NCBI RefSeq assembly: GCF_031085165.1
Contig: NZ_JAVHTY010000001.1
Location: forward strand, 310,001 to 374,000
Direction of reading: 5' to 3'
Length of the DNA stretch: 64,000 nucleotides
Source of the DNA: Pseudomonas sp. 102515
Lineage (GTDB): Bacteria > Pseudomonadota > Gammaproteobacteria > Pseudomonadales > Pseudomonadaceae
Shown: positions 36,194 to 44,989 of the stretch, piece by piece
How positions within the stretch are numbered: the first letter of the stretch is position 1
How the letters are laid out: each line of letters begins with the position of its first letter
Notes under the pieces: model-generated
Seen by the model: only the letters and a program-made list of their open reading frames with translations
Database searches by the model: none
What the model was told of the DNA's origin: nothing
Made by a program: the position numbers and the translations under genes

Positions 36194-37870
36194 TCATACG
36201 CGAAACTGACGGACCAGGCCGTTCAGGCGCTCGCCCAGGCCGACCATGCCGGCGGTGTTGCGTGCACCTTGCTGGGCACCCTGGGCCATGCTGTCGACGG
36301 CATTGGCGATGGTGTGGACGCTACGATTGACCTCTTCCGCCACCGCCGTCTGCTCCTCGGCGGCACTGGCGATCTGGGCGTTCATGGCGTTGATGGTAGC
36401 GATCAGCTCGCTGATGGCGGCCAGGGCGGTACCGGCCTGCTCGGCCTGGGCCGTGGTGGCCTCGCCCATGCCGCCCGAGCGTTCCATGGCCCCGACCGCG
36501 CGGCCGGTGGCCTGTTGCAGGCGATCGATCATGCCCTGGATTTCCTGGGTGCTCAGCTGCGTCCGGCTGGCCAGGGCCCGTACCTCGTCGGCGACCACGG
36601 CGAAACCGCGACCGGCCTCGCCCGCCCGGGCCGCTTCGATGGCGGCATTGAGCGCCAGCAGATTGGTCTGTTCGGCGATGGCGCGAATCACATCGAGCAC
36701 GCCGACGATGGCGCCCACGTCCTGCTTGAGACCATCCAGGGACACGCTGCTCTGGCGTACCTCCTCGACCAGTTCGTGAATGCGCGCCACGCTGGTGGCG
36801 ACCGTCTCGCGGGCCAGCCGCCCTTTCTCCTCGGTCTGACGGGTGGCTTCGGAGGCCTGCAGGGCACTGCTCGCCACTTCCTGGGCCGCCGCGGACATCT
36901 GGTTGATGGCGGTGGCCACCTGGTCGGTTTCGCTGCGCTGGCGCTGCATGTCGCGATCGGTGCGCTGGGCCTGTTGGGCGACATCGTCGAGCAGACCGGT
37001 GAACTGGTGGGTGATGTCGACGACCTGGGCGATGGTGCCCTGGATGCGATCGACGAAGCGATTGAAGGCGGCGGCGAGCTCACCGATCTCGTCGCGTCCG
37101 TTGACCGGCAGGCGGCGGGTCAGATCGCCCTCCCCGGCCGCGATGTCGTCGAGATTCTCCCGGATCTGCGCCAGAGGCCTGAGGGTGCGGGCGGCAAACA
37201 GCTGCGCGGCGATGCCGATCACCACCAACAGCACGCCGGCCACACCGAAGATCAGCCAGAGCTGGTCCTGGGTGCGTTTGGCGACCTGCTGGGCCACGGC
37301 AGCGACCTCGGCCTCCACGCCATCCAAGTTCACCGCCGAGCCGATCACCAGATCCCATTTGGGCAGGTAGTCGGTGTAGGCGAGCTTGGGCACCAGCACG
37401 TCCTTGTTGCCGGGCAGCGACGAGCTGTAGCGGCTGAAATGCGAGCCGTCCTTGCCGACCCGGACCAGTTCCTGGTTGAGGTAGAGGCCACTGGGATCGC
37501 GGTTGTCCTTGAAGCTCTTGCCGATCCCGGCCGGATCGTTGCCCTTGAACAGGCGGACCACGTTGGAATCGTAGCCGAAGATATAGCCGTCCTTGCCGTA
37601 GCTGATGGCGGACAGCAGGCCGATAGCCTCCTTGCGCGCCTCGGTATCGCCCGCGGCGGCCTTGTCGTACAGCGGCTTGACCACGGTCATGGCGGCTTCC
37701 ACGGTGTTCTGCAGGGCGCTGCGACTCTGGACCATCAGCCGCTCGCGAGCGTCGGCGACGTCCCTTACGGCCTGGTCGTGCAAGACCCAATAGGACAGTC
37801 CACCCAGCACCAGGGTGAACAGGCAGACGGGCAGGACGGCCAGTAAGGTGACTTTGAATTTGAGGCTCAC
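36194..37870 (-). CDS. Methyl-accepting chemotaxis protein with single Cache sensor
   Basis: The 558-residue receptor has a first membrane helix ([24 protein letters not shown], about 7-30) and a periplasmic sCache_2 domain (about 50-190, with [15 protein letters not shown] and [18 protein letters not shown]). A second helix (about 210-232), a HAMP domain and a long cytoplasmic coiled coil follow, with the signalling tip [32 protein letters not shown]. The start is GTG 37870, 6 nt after AAGGAG. Upstream ATGs lie in unrelated sequence. There is no CheR-tethering pentapeptide. The ligand is probably a small organic acid, by family only. Confidence 0.93.
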   Translation of the reverse strand: MSLKFKVTLLAVLPVCLFTLVLGGLSYWVLHDQAVRDVADARERLMVQSRSALQNTVEAAMTVVKPLYDKAAAGDTEARKEAIGLLSAISYGKDGYIFGYDSNVVRLFKGNDPAGIGKSFKDNRDPSGLYLNQELVRVGKDGSHFSRYSSSLPGNKDVLVPKLAYTDYLPKWDLVIGSAVNLDGVEAEVAAVAQQVAKRTQDQLWLIFGVAGVLLVVIGIAAQLFAARTLRPLAQIRENLDDIAAGEGDLTRRLPVNGRDEIGELAAAFNRFVDRIQGTIAQVVDITHQFTGLLDDVAQQAQRTDRDMQRQRSETDQVATAINQMSAAAQEVASSALQASEATRQTEEKGRLARETVATSVARIHELVEEVRQSSVSLDGLKQDVGAIVGVLDVIRAIAEQTNLLALNAAIEAARAGEAGRGFAVVADEVRALASRTQLSTQEIQGMIDRLQQATGRAVGAMERSGGMGEATTAQAEQAGTALAAISELIATINAMNAQIASAAEEQTAVAEEVNRSVHTIANAVDSMAQGAQQGARNTAGMVGLGERLNGLVRQFRV

Positions 37871-37900
37871 GAAGTTCTCCTTGGTCACAAGAGCTTGTGC

Positions 37901-37926
37901 AGTTATCGGCGCCCTGCCCGATAACT
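37901..37926. terminator. Hairpin between histidine kinase and chemoreceptor genes
   Basis: AGTTATCGG (37901-37909) and CCGATAACT (37918-37926) pair over 9 bp, 12 nt after the kinase stop. A second small inverted repeat, CACAAG-AG-CTTGTG (37886-37899), lies just before the chemoreceptor ribosome binding site and could be an operator. Confidence 0.5.
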
Positions 37927-37937
37927 TGACCAGGGAG

Positions 37938-39275
37938 TCACTTGAGTGACGGGGTGCGCGCTGGCAACGGCAGCCGGATGACCACTGCCAGCCCACCCAG
38001 CCCGGAGGCCTCGAGAACGAGGGTTCCGCCGCAGCTGTCGACGATGTCCTTGGCGATCCCCAGCCCCAGGCCGTGACCGCTAACCGCTTCATCCAGCCGG
38101 GCACCCCGATCGAGGATCGTCTCGCGCTGGGCTTCCGGCACGCCGGGCCCGTCGTCCTCGACCCGGATCAGATAGCCCTCTGCACCCTGCGCCACCGCCA
38201 GCCGGACCTGCTGATCCGCCCATTTGCCGGCGTTGTCCAGCAGGGTGCCGAACAGTTCCAGCAGGTCTTCCCGGTCCCAGGGCAGCCGCAGATCCGCGGG
38301 TAGCCGGCACTCGAACTGCAGGTGCTCGCCATGCAGCCGATTGAGCAGCGTGCAGAGTTCGCGAAGCTCGGCGCCGTCCAGGTGCGCGCCCGGCAGGGCC
38401 TCGCCGGCCAGCCGGGCACGCCGCAATTCCCGCTCCAGGCGCTGGCGGATACGGCCCAGTTGTTCGCGCAACAGTTCGCGCTGTTCGGGCAGCGCCTGCA
38501 GTTCGGGACGCTCGGCCAGGCTGGTCAGCACCGCCAGCGGGGTCTTGAGCGCATGGCCCAGATTGCCGATGCCATGCCGCGCGCGCTTGAGGCCGTCTTC
38601 GGTGTGGCGCAGCAGGGCATTCATTTCTCCCACCAGCGGTTCGAGTTCGGTGGGCACGCTGGCGTCCAGCGTCGAACGGCGCCCCTGATGCAGCTGGGCG
38701 ATCTGCTCGCGCACCTGCTCCAGCGGGCGCAGCGCCCGGCGCACGATCAGCCGTTGCAGCAGCAGGACCAGCAGCAAGGTCGCCAGCCCCAGCAGGCCAC
38801 CGAACGCGAGGATGCGCGTCAGATTAGTCAGCAGGGGGTTGTAGTCGTCGGCGACCGTTACCTGCACCGCCTGGCCATAGCGCTGGTAATCGGCGCGGTA
38901 GGCGAGCAGTCGCTGGCCACTGGGGCCGTCCGCCAGGGTCTCGCTCAGGCCGGTGCCGGGTGGCGCTTCCAGTTGTGCGTCCCACAGCGAGCGCGAGCGC
39001 CAGCGGATGCCCAGCGCCGGGATCTCGATGAGAAAGTAGCGGCCGGACAGCGGCCGGGTATAGAGACTGCCCAGCCGGCCCTCATCCAGTTGCAGGCCGT
39101 GGGGGCCGCGCACCAGGGCGGCGAGCAGGTTTTCCGTCTCGCCGCGCAAACCGGTTTCCAGATAACGGCGCAAGGCATGGTCCACCAGCCAGGCTCCCCC
39201 CAAGACCAGCACCAGACCGGCCACCAGCAAAATGGCCACCAGCCCGACCCTGAGCCGGGCCTGGATGGAATTCAA
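37938..39275 (-). CDS. Sensor histidine kinase, BqsS/CarS/PhoQ-like
   Basis: The 445-residue kinase has two membrane helices (about 11-33 and 153-175) around a periplasmic domain with several acidic residues. HAMP follows, then a His box ([13 protein letters not shown], His about 242) and a HATPase domain with N box ([14 protein letters not shown]), DDGPGVP and [13 protein letters not shown]. The start is TTG 39275 and overlaps the regulator stop as TTGA. Position downstream of two PepSY genes and the regulator box architecture suggest the Fe(II)- or Ca-responsive BqsRS/CarRS system. The periplasmic RExxE described for BqsS is not seen as such (RGETE is present). Confidence 0.88.
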   Translation of the reverse strand: MNSIQARLRVGLVAILLVAGLVLVLGGAWLVDHALRRYLETGLRGETENLLAALVRGPHGLQLDEGRLGSLYTRPLSGRYFLIEIPALGIRWRSRSLWDAQLEAPPGTGLSETLADGPSGQRLLAYRADYQRYGQAVQVTVADDYNPLLTNLTRILAFGGLLGLATLLLVLLLQRLIVRRALRPLEQVREQIAQLHQGRRSTLDASVPTELEPLVGEMNALLRHTEDGLKRARHGIGNLGHALKTPLAVLTSLAERPELQALPEQRELLREQLGRIRQRLERELRRARLAGEALPGAHLDGAELRELCTLLNRLHGEHLQFECRLPADLRLPWDREDLLELFGTLLDNAGKWADQQVRLAVAQGAEGYLIRVEDDGPGVPEAQRETILDRGARLDEAVSGHGLGLGIAKDIVDSCGGTLVLEASGLGGLAVVIRLPLPARTPSLK

Positions 39276-39937
39276 TCGACACCGCCCAGGCGATAGCCCT
39301 GGCCGCGCCGCGTCTCGATGACCGCGCGCCCCAGCTTGCGCCGCAGATGATTGACGTGGACCTCGATGACATTGGAGTCGCGCTCGCTCTCGCCGTCGTA
39401 GAGATGGTCGTTGAGCCGCGTCTTCGACAGGATCTGCCCGGGATGCAGCAGGAAGCAGCGCAACAGGCGAGATTCCGCCGCGCTCAGGGCGATGGTTTCA
39501 TTGCCACGCACCACGCATTGGCGCGCCTCGTCGAGCGCGAGTCCGGCGGCCTGCAGCAGCGGCTGGTTGGCCACGCCGCGCACCCGCCGCAGCAAGGCGG
39601 CGATGCGCAGGCCCAGTTCTTCGGGATGAAAGGGTTTGGTGAGGTAGTCATCGGCCCCGGCCTTGAGGCCGTCGATGCGCTCCGCCCAGCTGTCGCGGGC
39701 GGTCAGGATCAGTACCGGCGTCGCCAGCGCCTTTGCGCGCCACTCCCCGAGCACCTCCAGTCCGGGCCGGCCGGGCAGACCCAGGTCGAGAACGATGAGG
39801 TCATAGGGCTCCTGGGCGCCCTGCCAGGCGGCGTCGCGGCCATCGGCCAGCCAGTCGATGGCGTAGCCCTGCCGGGCGAGGAAGGCCGTGATCTCGTCGG
39901 CCAGGGCCACATCGTCTTCCACCAGCAACAGGCGCAT
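39272..39937 (-). CDS. OmpR-family response regulator, BqsR/CarR/PhoP-like
   Basis: The 221-residue regulator has a receiver domain with the acidic pair (LVEDDVAL, about 5-12), phosphorylated Asp in [10 protein letters not shown] (Asp51), Thr and Lys ([18 protein letters not shown], Lys101). A winged-helix output domain ends in [17 protein letters not shown]. Its ATG abuts the stop of the first PepSY gene with no gap. It probably binds the four TTAA repeats at 40595-40631 and activates its own operon. Confidence 0.92.
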   Translation of the reverse strand: MRLLLVEDDVALADEITAFLARQGYAIDWLADGRDAAWQGAQEPYDLIVLDLGLPGRPGLEVLGEWRAKALATPVLILTARDSWAERIDGLKAGADDYLTKPFHPEELGLRIAALLRRVRGVANQPLLQAAGLALDEARQCVVRGNETIALSAAESRLLRCFLLHPGQILSKTRLNDHLYDGESERDSNVIEVHVNHLRRKLGRAVIETRRGQGYRLGGVD

Positions 39938-40294
39938 CTAGTCGTCCACCTCGTCCTTCATGATGGCGCCGTCCATCGCGCCGATTTCCAGTTCGCGGAC
40001 GACATCGCCGACGAGGATCTCGATCTCGTAGCGATACTGGCCGTCCTCCTCTTCCAGCTCGGCTTCCAGCAGCCGCGCCTGGGGATAGCGTTCGTTGACC
40101 CGTTGCAGCAGGCTCTCCAATGGCCGGATCACGCCTTCCTTGCGCAGCTTGAGCGCCTCGTCCTGATCCAGGTCGCGGGCCTGGATCGGCGAGGAGACGC
40201 TACCGAGCAGGAGCAGCCCGGCGAGGGCGACGGTCAGTCGTCGCGCTGATCTTTCAGGACTTCGCCGGTGGTGGCGTCGAGTTCCAGATCCCAT
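39938..40294 (-). CDS. PepSY-domain periplasmic protein 1
   Basis: A signal-peptide-like segment (LTVALAGLLLLGSVSSPIQA) precedes a PepSY domain (RDLDQDEALKLRKEGVIRPLESLLQRV; YRYEIEILVGDVVRELEIGA). The listed ATG at 40294 has AAGG 6 nt upstream and overlaps the other PepSY gene by 61 nt, giving an Arg-rich leader of about 19 residues. An alternative is a CTG at 40237 that overlaps the upstream stop as CTGA and would give a normal signal peptide. Small PepSY proteins of this type are thought to tune a partner sensor or bind metal. Confidence 0.85.
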   Translation of the reverse strand: MGSGTRRHHRRSPERSARRLTVALAGLLLLGSVSSPIQARDLDQDEALKLRKEGVIRPLESLLQRVNERYPQARLLEAELEEEDGQYRYEIEILVGDVVRELEIGAMDGAIMKDEVDD

Positions 40295-40542
40295 TTCACA
40301 CCTTTGGGGTCACGCAGTTCCAGTTGATAGATATAGCGACCATATTCTTCTTCCAATTCGGTCTCGTGGGTCGTCGAGCCCGGGTGCTTGGCGATGGCGG
40401 CCTGGTTGAGCACCTCGAAGCTCTTGATCTTGCCGCTGTCACGCAGCTTGAGGGCTTCGTCGGGGCCGAGATCGCGGGCCTGGGCGACGCCTACACCGGT
40501 AAGCAGGAGGGCGGCGGTCGCGAGGGCGGTAAGCTTTTTCAT
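40234..40542 (-). CDS. PepSY-domain periplasmic protein 2
   Basis: The 102-residue product has a clear signal peptide (MKKLTALATAALLLTGVGVAQA) and a PepSY domain. Its RDLGPDEALKLRDSGKIKSFEVL and YIYQLELRDPKGVKWDLELDATTGEVLK parallel its neighbour, so the two genes are a tandem duplication. GAGAG precedes the ATG. It is the first gene of PepSY-PepSY-regulator-kinase. The regulator repeats lie 53-89 bp upstream of its start. Confidence 0.9.
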   Translation of the reverse strand: MKKLTALATAALLLTGVGVAQARDLGPDEALKLRDSGKIKSFEVLNQAAIAKHPGSTTHETELEEEYGRYIYQLELRDPKGVKWDLELDATTGEVLKDQRDD

Positions 40543-40594
40543 GGTGATTCTCTCTGGTTGCTGTTCGATCTGGGTCCAGAGTAGCGATCCGCCA

Positions 40595-40631
40595 TTAATC
40601 GAAACTTAAACGCAGATTAAGCCAGGCTTAA
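40595..40631 (-). promoter_or_regulatory. Four-repeat BqsR/PhoP-type box
   Basis: TTAA occurs at 40595, 40606, 40617 and 40628, exactly 11 bp apart. Read on the minus strand this is TTAAG-N6-TTAAT-N6-TTAAG-N6-TTAAT, the TTAAG(N6)TTAAG architecture I recall for BqsR. The proximal repeat is 10 bp upstream of a TACTCT -10-like hexamer, as in PhoP-box promoters. One repeat contains the stop codon of the DUF3253 gene. Confidence 0.75.
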
Positions 40632-40874
40632 TCGGATCGGGCCACGCCAGGGCGCTTCGGCATCCAGGGCTTCGCCCTTTTGCGTGACCCGCAGCCGACC
40701 CTCGCGAGCCAGTTCCCGCGCCGTATCGCGCAGGGGTTCCATCAACGGCCGCCAATTCGTGGCCAGGTCACGCGCCACCTCCGACGGACAGAAGGTCGTC
40801 CCTGGACGGCGCGCCTGTGCCTTGGCCAGCAAGGCTTCACGCAATTGTGCGTCGGTCGGCTTGAGCGCTGTCAT
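40617..40874 (-). CDS. DUF3253 protein
   Basis: The 85-residue protein matches the DUF3253 pattern: LREALLAKAQARRPGTTFCPSEVARDLA, then NWRPLMEPLRDTARELAREGRLRVTQKGE and PWRGPIRLSLA. It looks like a small winged-helix fold of unknown function. I use the ATG at 40874. The frame stays open far upstream, but that part is antisense to topoisomerase IB and is not family sequence. No good ribosome binding site is seen. Its stop codon lies in the regulator repeat array of the next operon. Confidence 0.75.
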   Translation of the reverse strand: MTALKPTDAQLREALLAKAQARRPGTTFCPSEVARDLATNWRPLMEPLRDTARELAREGRLRVTQKGEALDAEAPWRGPIRLSLA

Positions 40875-40934
40875 GAGAACCGGGTCCCGTCTCCTGGAGT
40901 CCACCGTTTCGACCATGAAATTGTCGGTGCAGTC

Positions 40935-42062
40935 ATGACCTCTCGCTCGAAAGTCTCGAAAGTAATGCAACGCCTCGCCCAGACCGACCTGCCCATCCCC
41001 GCCGATGAGCGTGACGACACCGGTACCGCCCTCTGCACGCCCTTGCCACCCGACCTCAACTATGTCGACGACAGCCAGGCGGGCCTGAGCCGACGCAAGC
41101 TGCGCGGCAAATGGGCCTATTTCACCGCTGACGGCGAACGCATCCGCGATCAGGCGGAAGTCGAGCGCATCAACAAGCTGGCCATCCCGCCAGCCTATAC
41201 CGATGTCTGGATCTGCCCCAATGCCAATGGTCATCTGCAGGCCACCGGACGCGACGCCCGCGGCCGCAAGCAGTATCGCTACCACCCGCGTTGGCGCGAG
41301 ATCCGCGATACCGACAAGTACGAGCGGATGCTGGCGTTCGGGCAGGCCCTGCCCAAGCTGCGGCAGCGGGTGGAAGAGGATCTTGCCCGACGCGGCCTGT
41401 GTCGGGAAAAGGTCATGGCCACGGTCATCAGCCTGCTCGACGCGACCCTGATCCGGGTTGGCAACGCCCAGTACGCCAAGAGCAACAAGTCCTATGGCCT
41501 CACCACCCTGCGCAACCGACATGCCGAGGTGCATGGCAACACCATCGCCTTCCACTTCCGCGGCAAGAGCGGGGTGGAGCACGACATCAAGGTCAGTGAT
41601 CCACGCCTGGCGCGCACCGTGAAGAAATGCCTGGAGTTGCCCGGCCAGCACCTCTTCCAGTACGTGGACGGCGAGGGCGCCCGCCATACCGTGACCTCTT
41701 CCGACGTGAACGCCTACCTGCACGAACTCACCGGCGCCGACTTCACTGCCAAGGACTACCGCACCTGGGCGGGCAGCGCCCTCGCCCTGGAAGCCCTGCG
41801 CGAATTGCGCTGCGAGACCCAGACCGACGCCAAGAAGGAACTGGTGGACATGGTCAAGGCGGTATCCCGCACCCTGGGCAATACCCCGGCGGTCTGCCGC
41901 AAGTGCTACATCCACCCCGGGGTGCTGGATGCCTTCCTGGCCGGTGACCTCTGCACCCTGCCCAAGCCGCGCAAGCGCAAGGGGCTCAAGGAGGAAGAGG
42001 TGCTGCTGCTCAACTTCCTGCAGCGGCTGGAACAGCGGATGGCGGAGACCCAGGCCGCCTGA
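40935..42062 (+). CDS. DNA topoisomerase IB
   Basis: The 375-residue enzyme is of the poxvirus-like bacterial type IB group, which relaxes supercoils through a 3'-phosphotyrosine intermediate. Catalytic features: YRYHPRWREIRDTDKYERM (about 119-137), SYGLTTLRNRHAEV with Arg, FRGKSGVEHDIKVSDPRLAR with Lys, DYRTWAGSALAL and the nucleophile Tyr in CRKCYIHPGVLDAF (about 320). The ATG at 40935 begins after a segment shared with the divergent DUF3253 promoter. An earlier in-frame extension lacks family sequence. Confidence 0.93.
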   Translation: MTSRSKVSKVMQRLAQTDLPIPADERDDTGTALCTPLPPDLNYVDDSQAGLSRRKLRGKWAYFTADGERIRDQAEVERINKLAIPPAYTDVWICPNANGHLQATGRDARGRKQYRYHPRWREIRDTDKYERMLAFGQALPKLRQRVEEDLARRGLCREKVMATVISLLDATLIRVGNAQYAKSNKSYGLTTLRNRHAEVHGNTIAFHFRGKSGVEHDIKVSDPRLARTVKKCLELPGQHLFQYVDGEGARHTVTSSDVNAYLHELTGADFTAKDYRTWAGSALALEALRELRCETQTDAKKELVDMVKAVSRTLGNTPAVCRKCYIHPGVLDAFLAGDLCTLPKPRKRKGLKEEEVLLLNFLQRLEQRMAETQAA

Positions 42063-42175
42063 CAAGGCGCGGCTACCCTGCCCCTCGCGCGGGGCGGGGA
42101 GCATCCTGCAATAGACGCCGGCCCTGCTCGCCTATCGTGAGTCGTCCAAGACAGGCTGATGGCGCCGCCATGAAT

Positions 42176-42188
42176 GTTATGTTATAAC
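42176..42188. promoter_or_regulatory. Zur box
   Basis: GTTAT-GTT-ATAAC has perfect 5-bp arms and matches the GTTATANTATAAC consensus of proteobacterial zinc uptake regulators. It lies 27 bp before the first gene of the zinc ABC operon. Confidence 0.8.
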
Positions 42189-42214
42189 TTTAACAGGTTA
42201 TTCAAGGCTCAGTC

Positions 42215-42331
42215 ATGGCATCCCCCCGCGCTTCCCTCCTGCTCCTTTCCGTGCCCGTTCGGCTGTCGCTCGCCGCCATCCCGCTGGTCGCGCTTTGGCT
42301 GGCCGTGCTCTGGGCGGTCGCCCTGCCATGA
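42215..42331 (+). CDS. 38-residue membrane peptide opening the zinc ABC operon
   Basis: The peptide starts MASPRASLLLLSVPVRLSL and ends in a Trp-containing hydrophobic helix (PLVALWLAVLWAVALP). It is the first frame after the Zur box, has AAGG 7 nt before its ATG, and its TGA overlaps the ATPase start as ATGA, so it is translationally coupled. I recognise no family. It could be a small transporter accessory subunit or simply a leader that sets ATPase translation. Confidence 0.6.
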   Translation: MASPRASLLLLSVPVRLSLAAIPLVALWLAVLWAVALP

Positions 42332-43062
42332 GCGCCGCCATCGAACTGCAGGACCTGACCCTGGCCTATCAGCGGCATCCGGCCATCCATCATCTCAGTG
42401 GTTGCTTTCGGACCGGCAGTCTGACCGCCATCGTCGGCCCCAATGGGGCGGGCAAGTCCACCCTGCTCAAGGCCATCGCCGGCACCCTGCGACCGGTCAG
42501 TGGCCGGGTGGACCGCGCCGTGCCCCAGCGCCGGCTGGGCTATCTGCCGCAGGCCGCGGAGATCGATCGCAGCTTTCCCTTGAGCGTGCTGGAGACCGTG
42601 ATACTGGGCGCCTGGCGCGGCTTGGGCGTCTGGCGCGGGGTCACCGCTGCCCATCGCGAGGAAGCCTCCCGGGCGCTGCAGGCGGTAGGTCTCGAAGGCC
42701 TCGAGGATCGCCTGGTCGGCGCCCTGTCCTCCGGGCAATTCCAGCGGGTGCTGTTCGCCCGGCTGCTGTTGCAGGATGCACCGGTGCTCCTGCTGGACGA
42801 GCCCTTCACCGCCATCGATGCCCGCACCACCGCGGACCTGTTGACCATCGTCCGCCGCTGGCACGGCCAGGGCCGCACGGTGATCGCCGTGCTGCACGAC
42901 CTGGAGCAGGTTCGCCAGCACTTCCCCGAGACCCTGCTGCTGGCCCGGGAAGCCATCGCCTGGGGCGCCACCGATCAGGTGCTGGTCAGCGAGCATCTGG
43001 CCCGCGCGCGCAATCTCGCCGAACACTGGGACGCCAACGCGGCGGTCTGTGAGCGCGCATGA
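42328..43062 (+). CDS. Zinc/metal ABC transporter, ATPase
   Basis: The 244-residue ABC ATPase has Walker A GPNGAGKST (about 36-44), Q-loop YLPQAAEIDRSFP, signature LSSGQFQRVLFARLLL (about 138-153), Walker B VLLLDEPF and the switch His in VLHDLEQV. Motifs fit the cluster 9 (ZnuC/AztA) metal importers. The start overlaps the small membrane peptide and the stop overlaps the permease start (ATGA both times). The Zur box upstream and His-rich binding protein downstream make zinc the probable cargo. Confidence 0.92.
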   Translation: MSAAIELQDLTLAYQRHPAIHHLSGCFRTGSLTAIVGPNGAGKSTLLKAIAGTLRPVSGRVDRAVPQRRLGYLPQAAEIDRSFPLSVLETVILGAWRGLGVWRGVTAAHREEASRALQAVGLEGLEDRLVGALSSGQFQRVLFARLLLQDAPVLLLDEPFTAIDARTTADLLTIVRRWHGQGRTVIAVLHDLEQVRQHFPETLLLAREAIAWGATDQVLVSEHLARARNLAEHWDANAAVCERA

Positions 43063-43928
43063 CCCTCTATCAACTCCTGTTCGAACCCTTCGTCGAATTC
43101 GGCTTCATGCGCCGCGCCCTGGTGGCCTGCCTGGCCCTGGCGCTGGGCGCCGGGCCGGTCGGCGTCCTGCTGATGCTCAGGCGCATGAGTCTGGTGGGCG
43201 ATGCCATGAGTCACGCCGTGCTGCCCGGCGCTGCCCTGGGCTTCATGGTCGCCGGCCTTTCGCTGCCGGCCATGGGCATCGGCGGAATGCTTGCCGGACT
43301 GCTCGTGGCCGGACTCGCCGGCCTGGTCAGCCGCTTCACCAGCCAGCGTGAGGATGCCAGCTTCGCCAGCTTCTACCTGATGTCCCTGGCCGCCGGGGTG
43401 CTGATCGTGTCGCTGCACGGCTCTAGCGTGGATCTGCTGCATGTGCTGTTCGGCACCATCCTGGCCATCGACGCCACGGCGCTCTACCTGGTCGCCGGCA
43501 TCGCCACCCTGTCGCTGGTGGTGCTGGCAGTGATCTACCGGCCGCTGGCGCTGGAGTGCTTCGATCCGGGTTTCCTGCGCGCCGTAGGCGGGCGCGGCTC
43601 GCTCTATCACCTGCTGTTCCTGCTGCTGGTGGTGCTCAACCTGGTGGCCGGCTTCCAGGCGCTGGGCACCCTGATGGCGGTGGGCCTGATGATGCTGCCG
43701 GCCACCGCAGCGCGGTTCTGGGCCAACAGCCTGCCCGGACTGATGGCGGTGGCCAGCCTGATCGCCAGCCTCAGCGGCCTGATCGGCCTGGTGCTGTCCT
43801 ACCACCTGGGCTGCGCCTCGGGCCCGGCCATCGTCCTGACCGCGGGCGGCGGCTACCTCTTCTCCCTGCTGTTCGGTCGCCTGGGTCTCTACCGGCGGCT
43901 GCGGCCCCGCCCCCACCTCACCCACTGA
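43059..43928 (+). CDS. Zinc/metal ABC transporter, permease
   Basis: The 289-residue inner-membrane protein has about eight hydrophobic segments and the ABC-3 family motifs RRMSLVGDAMSHAVLPGAALGF (about 41-62) and GTLMAVGLMMLPATAARFWA (about 204-223). It forms the metal channel with the preceding ATPase. Its ATG overlaps the ATPase stop. The binding-protein gene follows 11 nt later. Confidence 0.94.
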   Translation: MTLYQLLFEPFVEFGFMRRALVACLALALGAGPVGVLLMLRRMSLVGDAMSHAVLPGAALGFMVAGLSLPAMGIGGMLAGLLVAGLAGLVSRFTSQREDASFASFYLMSLAAGVLIVSLHGSSVDLLHVLFGTILAIDATALYLVAGIATLSLVVLAVIYRPLALECFDPGFLRAVGGRGSLYHLLFLLLVVLNLVAGFQALGTLMAVGLMMLPATAARFWANSLPGLMAVASLIASLSGLIGLVLSYHLGCASGPAIVLTAGGGYLFSLLFGRLGLYRRLRPRPHLTH

Positions 43929-43939
43929 AAGGAGTCACC

Positions 43940-44860
43940 ATGAAATCCCTGTTCTCCCTGGGCGCTGCCCTGCTGCTCGCCGCTACCGGCCAGGCCCAGG
44001 CCGCTCCGGTCAAGGCCGTCGCCACCTTTACCGTGATCGCCGACGTGGTCAAACAGGTCGGTGGCGATCAGGTGCAGGTTTCCTCCCTGGTCGGTCCCAA
44101 CGGTGATCCCCATGCCTACGAACCGACGCCCACGGATGCCCAGGCGCTGAAACAGGCCGATGTGGTGTTCATGAGCGGCCTGCACCTGGAGGGCTGGATG
44201 GATCGCCTGATCAAGGCCTCCGGCCAGGCGCGCCCGCCGGTGGTGCTCAGCGAAGGGATCAAGACCCGCGAAATGGCGGAAGACGAGGATGAACACGGCC
44301 AGGCTGACCATGATCACGACCATGGCGGTATCGATCCCCATGTCTGGAACAACCCCCTCAACGTGGTCATCTACACCCGCAACGTGGTGAAGGCGCTGTC
44401 CGCGGTCGAGCCGGCGCAGGCTGCCACCTTCAAGGCCAACGGTGATCGCTACATCGCCGAACTGGAAGCCCTGGATCGCTATGCCCGCGAACAGATCGGT
44501 CAGGTCCCCGAGGCGAAGCGCAAGGTGCTGACCTCCCACGACGCCTTTGGCTACTTCGCCGACGCCTATGGCGTGACCTTCATTTCGCCGCTGGGGCTGT
44601 CGACCGAGGCCGAGGCCTCCGCCCAGGACGTCGCCAAGCTGATCCGCCAGATCAAGCAGGAGCATGTTGCCACCTACTTCTTCGAGAACTCCAACGATCC
44701 GCGCCTGGTGCAGCAGATCGCCAAGGCGAGCGGCGCCCAGCCGGGCGGCGAGCTGTACGTCGAGGCCCTGTCGCCGGCAGACGGCCCGGCTGCGACCTAT
44801 GCGGCCATGTTCCGCTACAATGTGGATACCCTGGTCAAGGCCATGAAGGGCGGGCACTGA
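43940..44860 (+). CDS. Zinc ABC transporter, periplasmic binding protein (ZnuA/AztC type)
   Basis: The 306-residue cluster 9 binding protein has a signal peptide (MKSLFSLGAALLLAATGQAQA) and metal-ligand regions NGDPHAYEPTPTDAQALKQAD (His about 57), GIDPHVWNNPLNV (His about 133) and TSHDAFGYFADAYG (His about 197). A Glu/Asp/His-rich flexible loop (DEDEHGQADHDHDH) lies just before the second His, as in zinc-specific members. AAAGGAG precedes the ATG. It captures Zn2+ in the periplasm for the preceding permease. Confidence 0.94.
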   Translation: MKSLFSLGAALLLAATGQAQAAPVKAVATFTVIADVVKQVGGDQVQVSSLVGPNGDPHAYEPTPTDAQALKQADVVFMSGLHLEGWMDRLIKASGQARPPVVLSEGIKTREMAEDEDEHGQADHDHDHGGIDPHVWNNPLNVVIYTRNVVKALSAVEPAQAATFKANGDRYIAELEALDRYAREQIGQVPEAKRKVLTSHDAFGYFADAYGVTFISPLGLSTEAEASAQDVAKLIRQIKQEHVATYFFENSNDPRLVQQIAKASGAQPGGELYVEALSPADGPAATYAAMFRYNVDTLVKAMKGGH

Positions 44861-44876
44861 GGTTCGAGGTCCTCTG

Positions 44877-44971
44877 GTAGGTTGGCGCTGAGCGCAGCGA
44901 AGCCCAACGGCGTGAGGGTCGAACGTCGCCATGTTGCGCTTCGACGAGGGAGCCGTCTCAACCCAACCTAC
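44877..44971. repeat. Dispersed nested-palindrome repeat, copy 2
   Basis: This 95-bp element starts GTAGGTTGG and ends CCAACCTAC (perfect 9-bp terminal repeats), with an inner pair CGAAGCCCAAC and GTTGCGCTTCG. It is the inverted counterpart of 11200-11293 and lies between the convergent zinc and cobalt chelatase operons, where it may act as a transcription end. Confidence 0.75.
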
Positions 44972-44989
44972 GACGCGGAGACTGGGTGG

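Noticed and set aside
36269-37846. 525-codon plus-strand frame opposite the chemoreceptor gene
   Set aside because: Antisense to a clear Cache-HAMP-MCP protein, with no motif or start signal.
40875-42104. N-terminal extension of the DUF3253 gene over about 410 codons
   Set aside because: This part is antisense to topoisomerase IB and shows no family sequence; only the last 85 codons match DUF3253.
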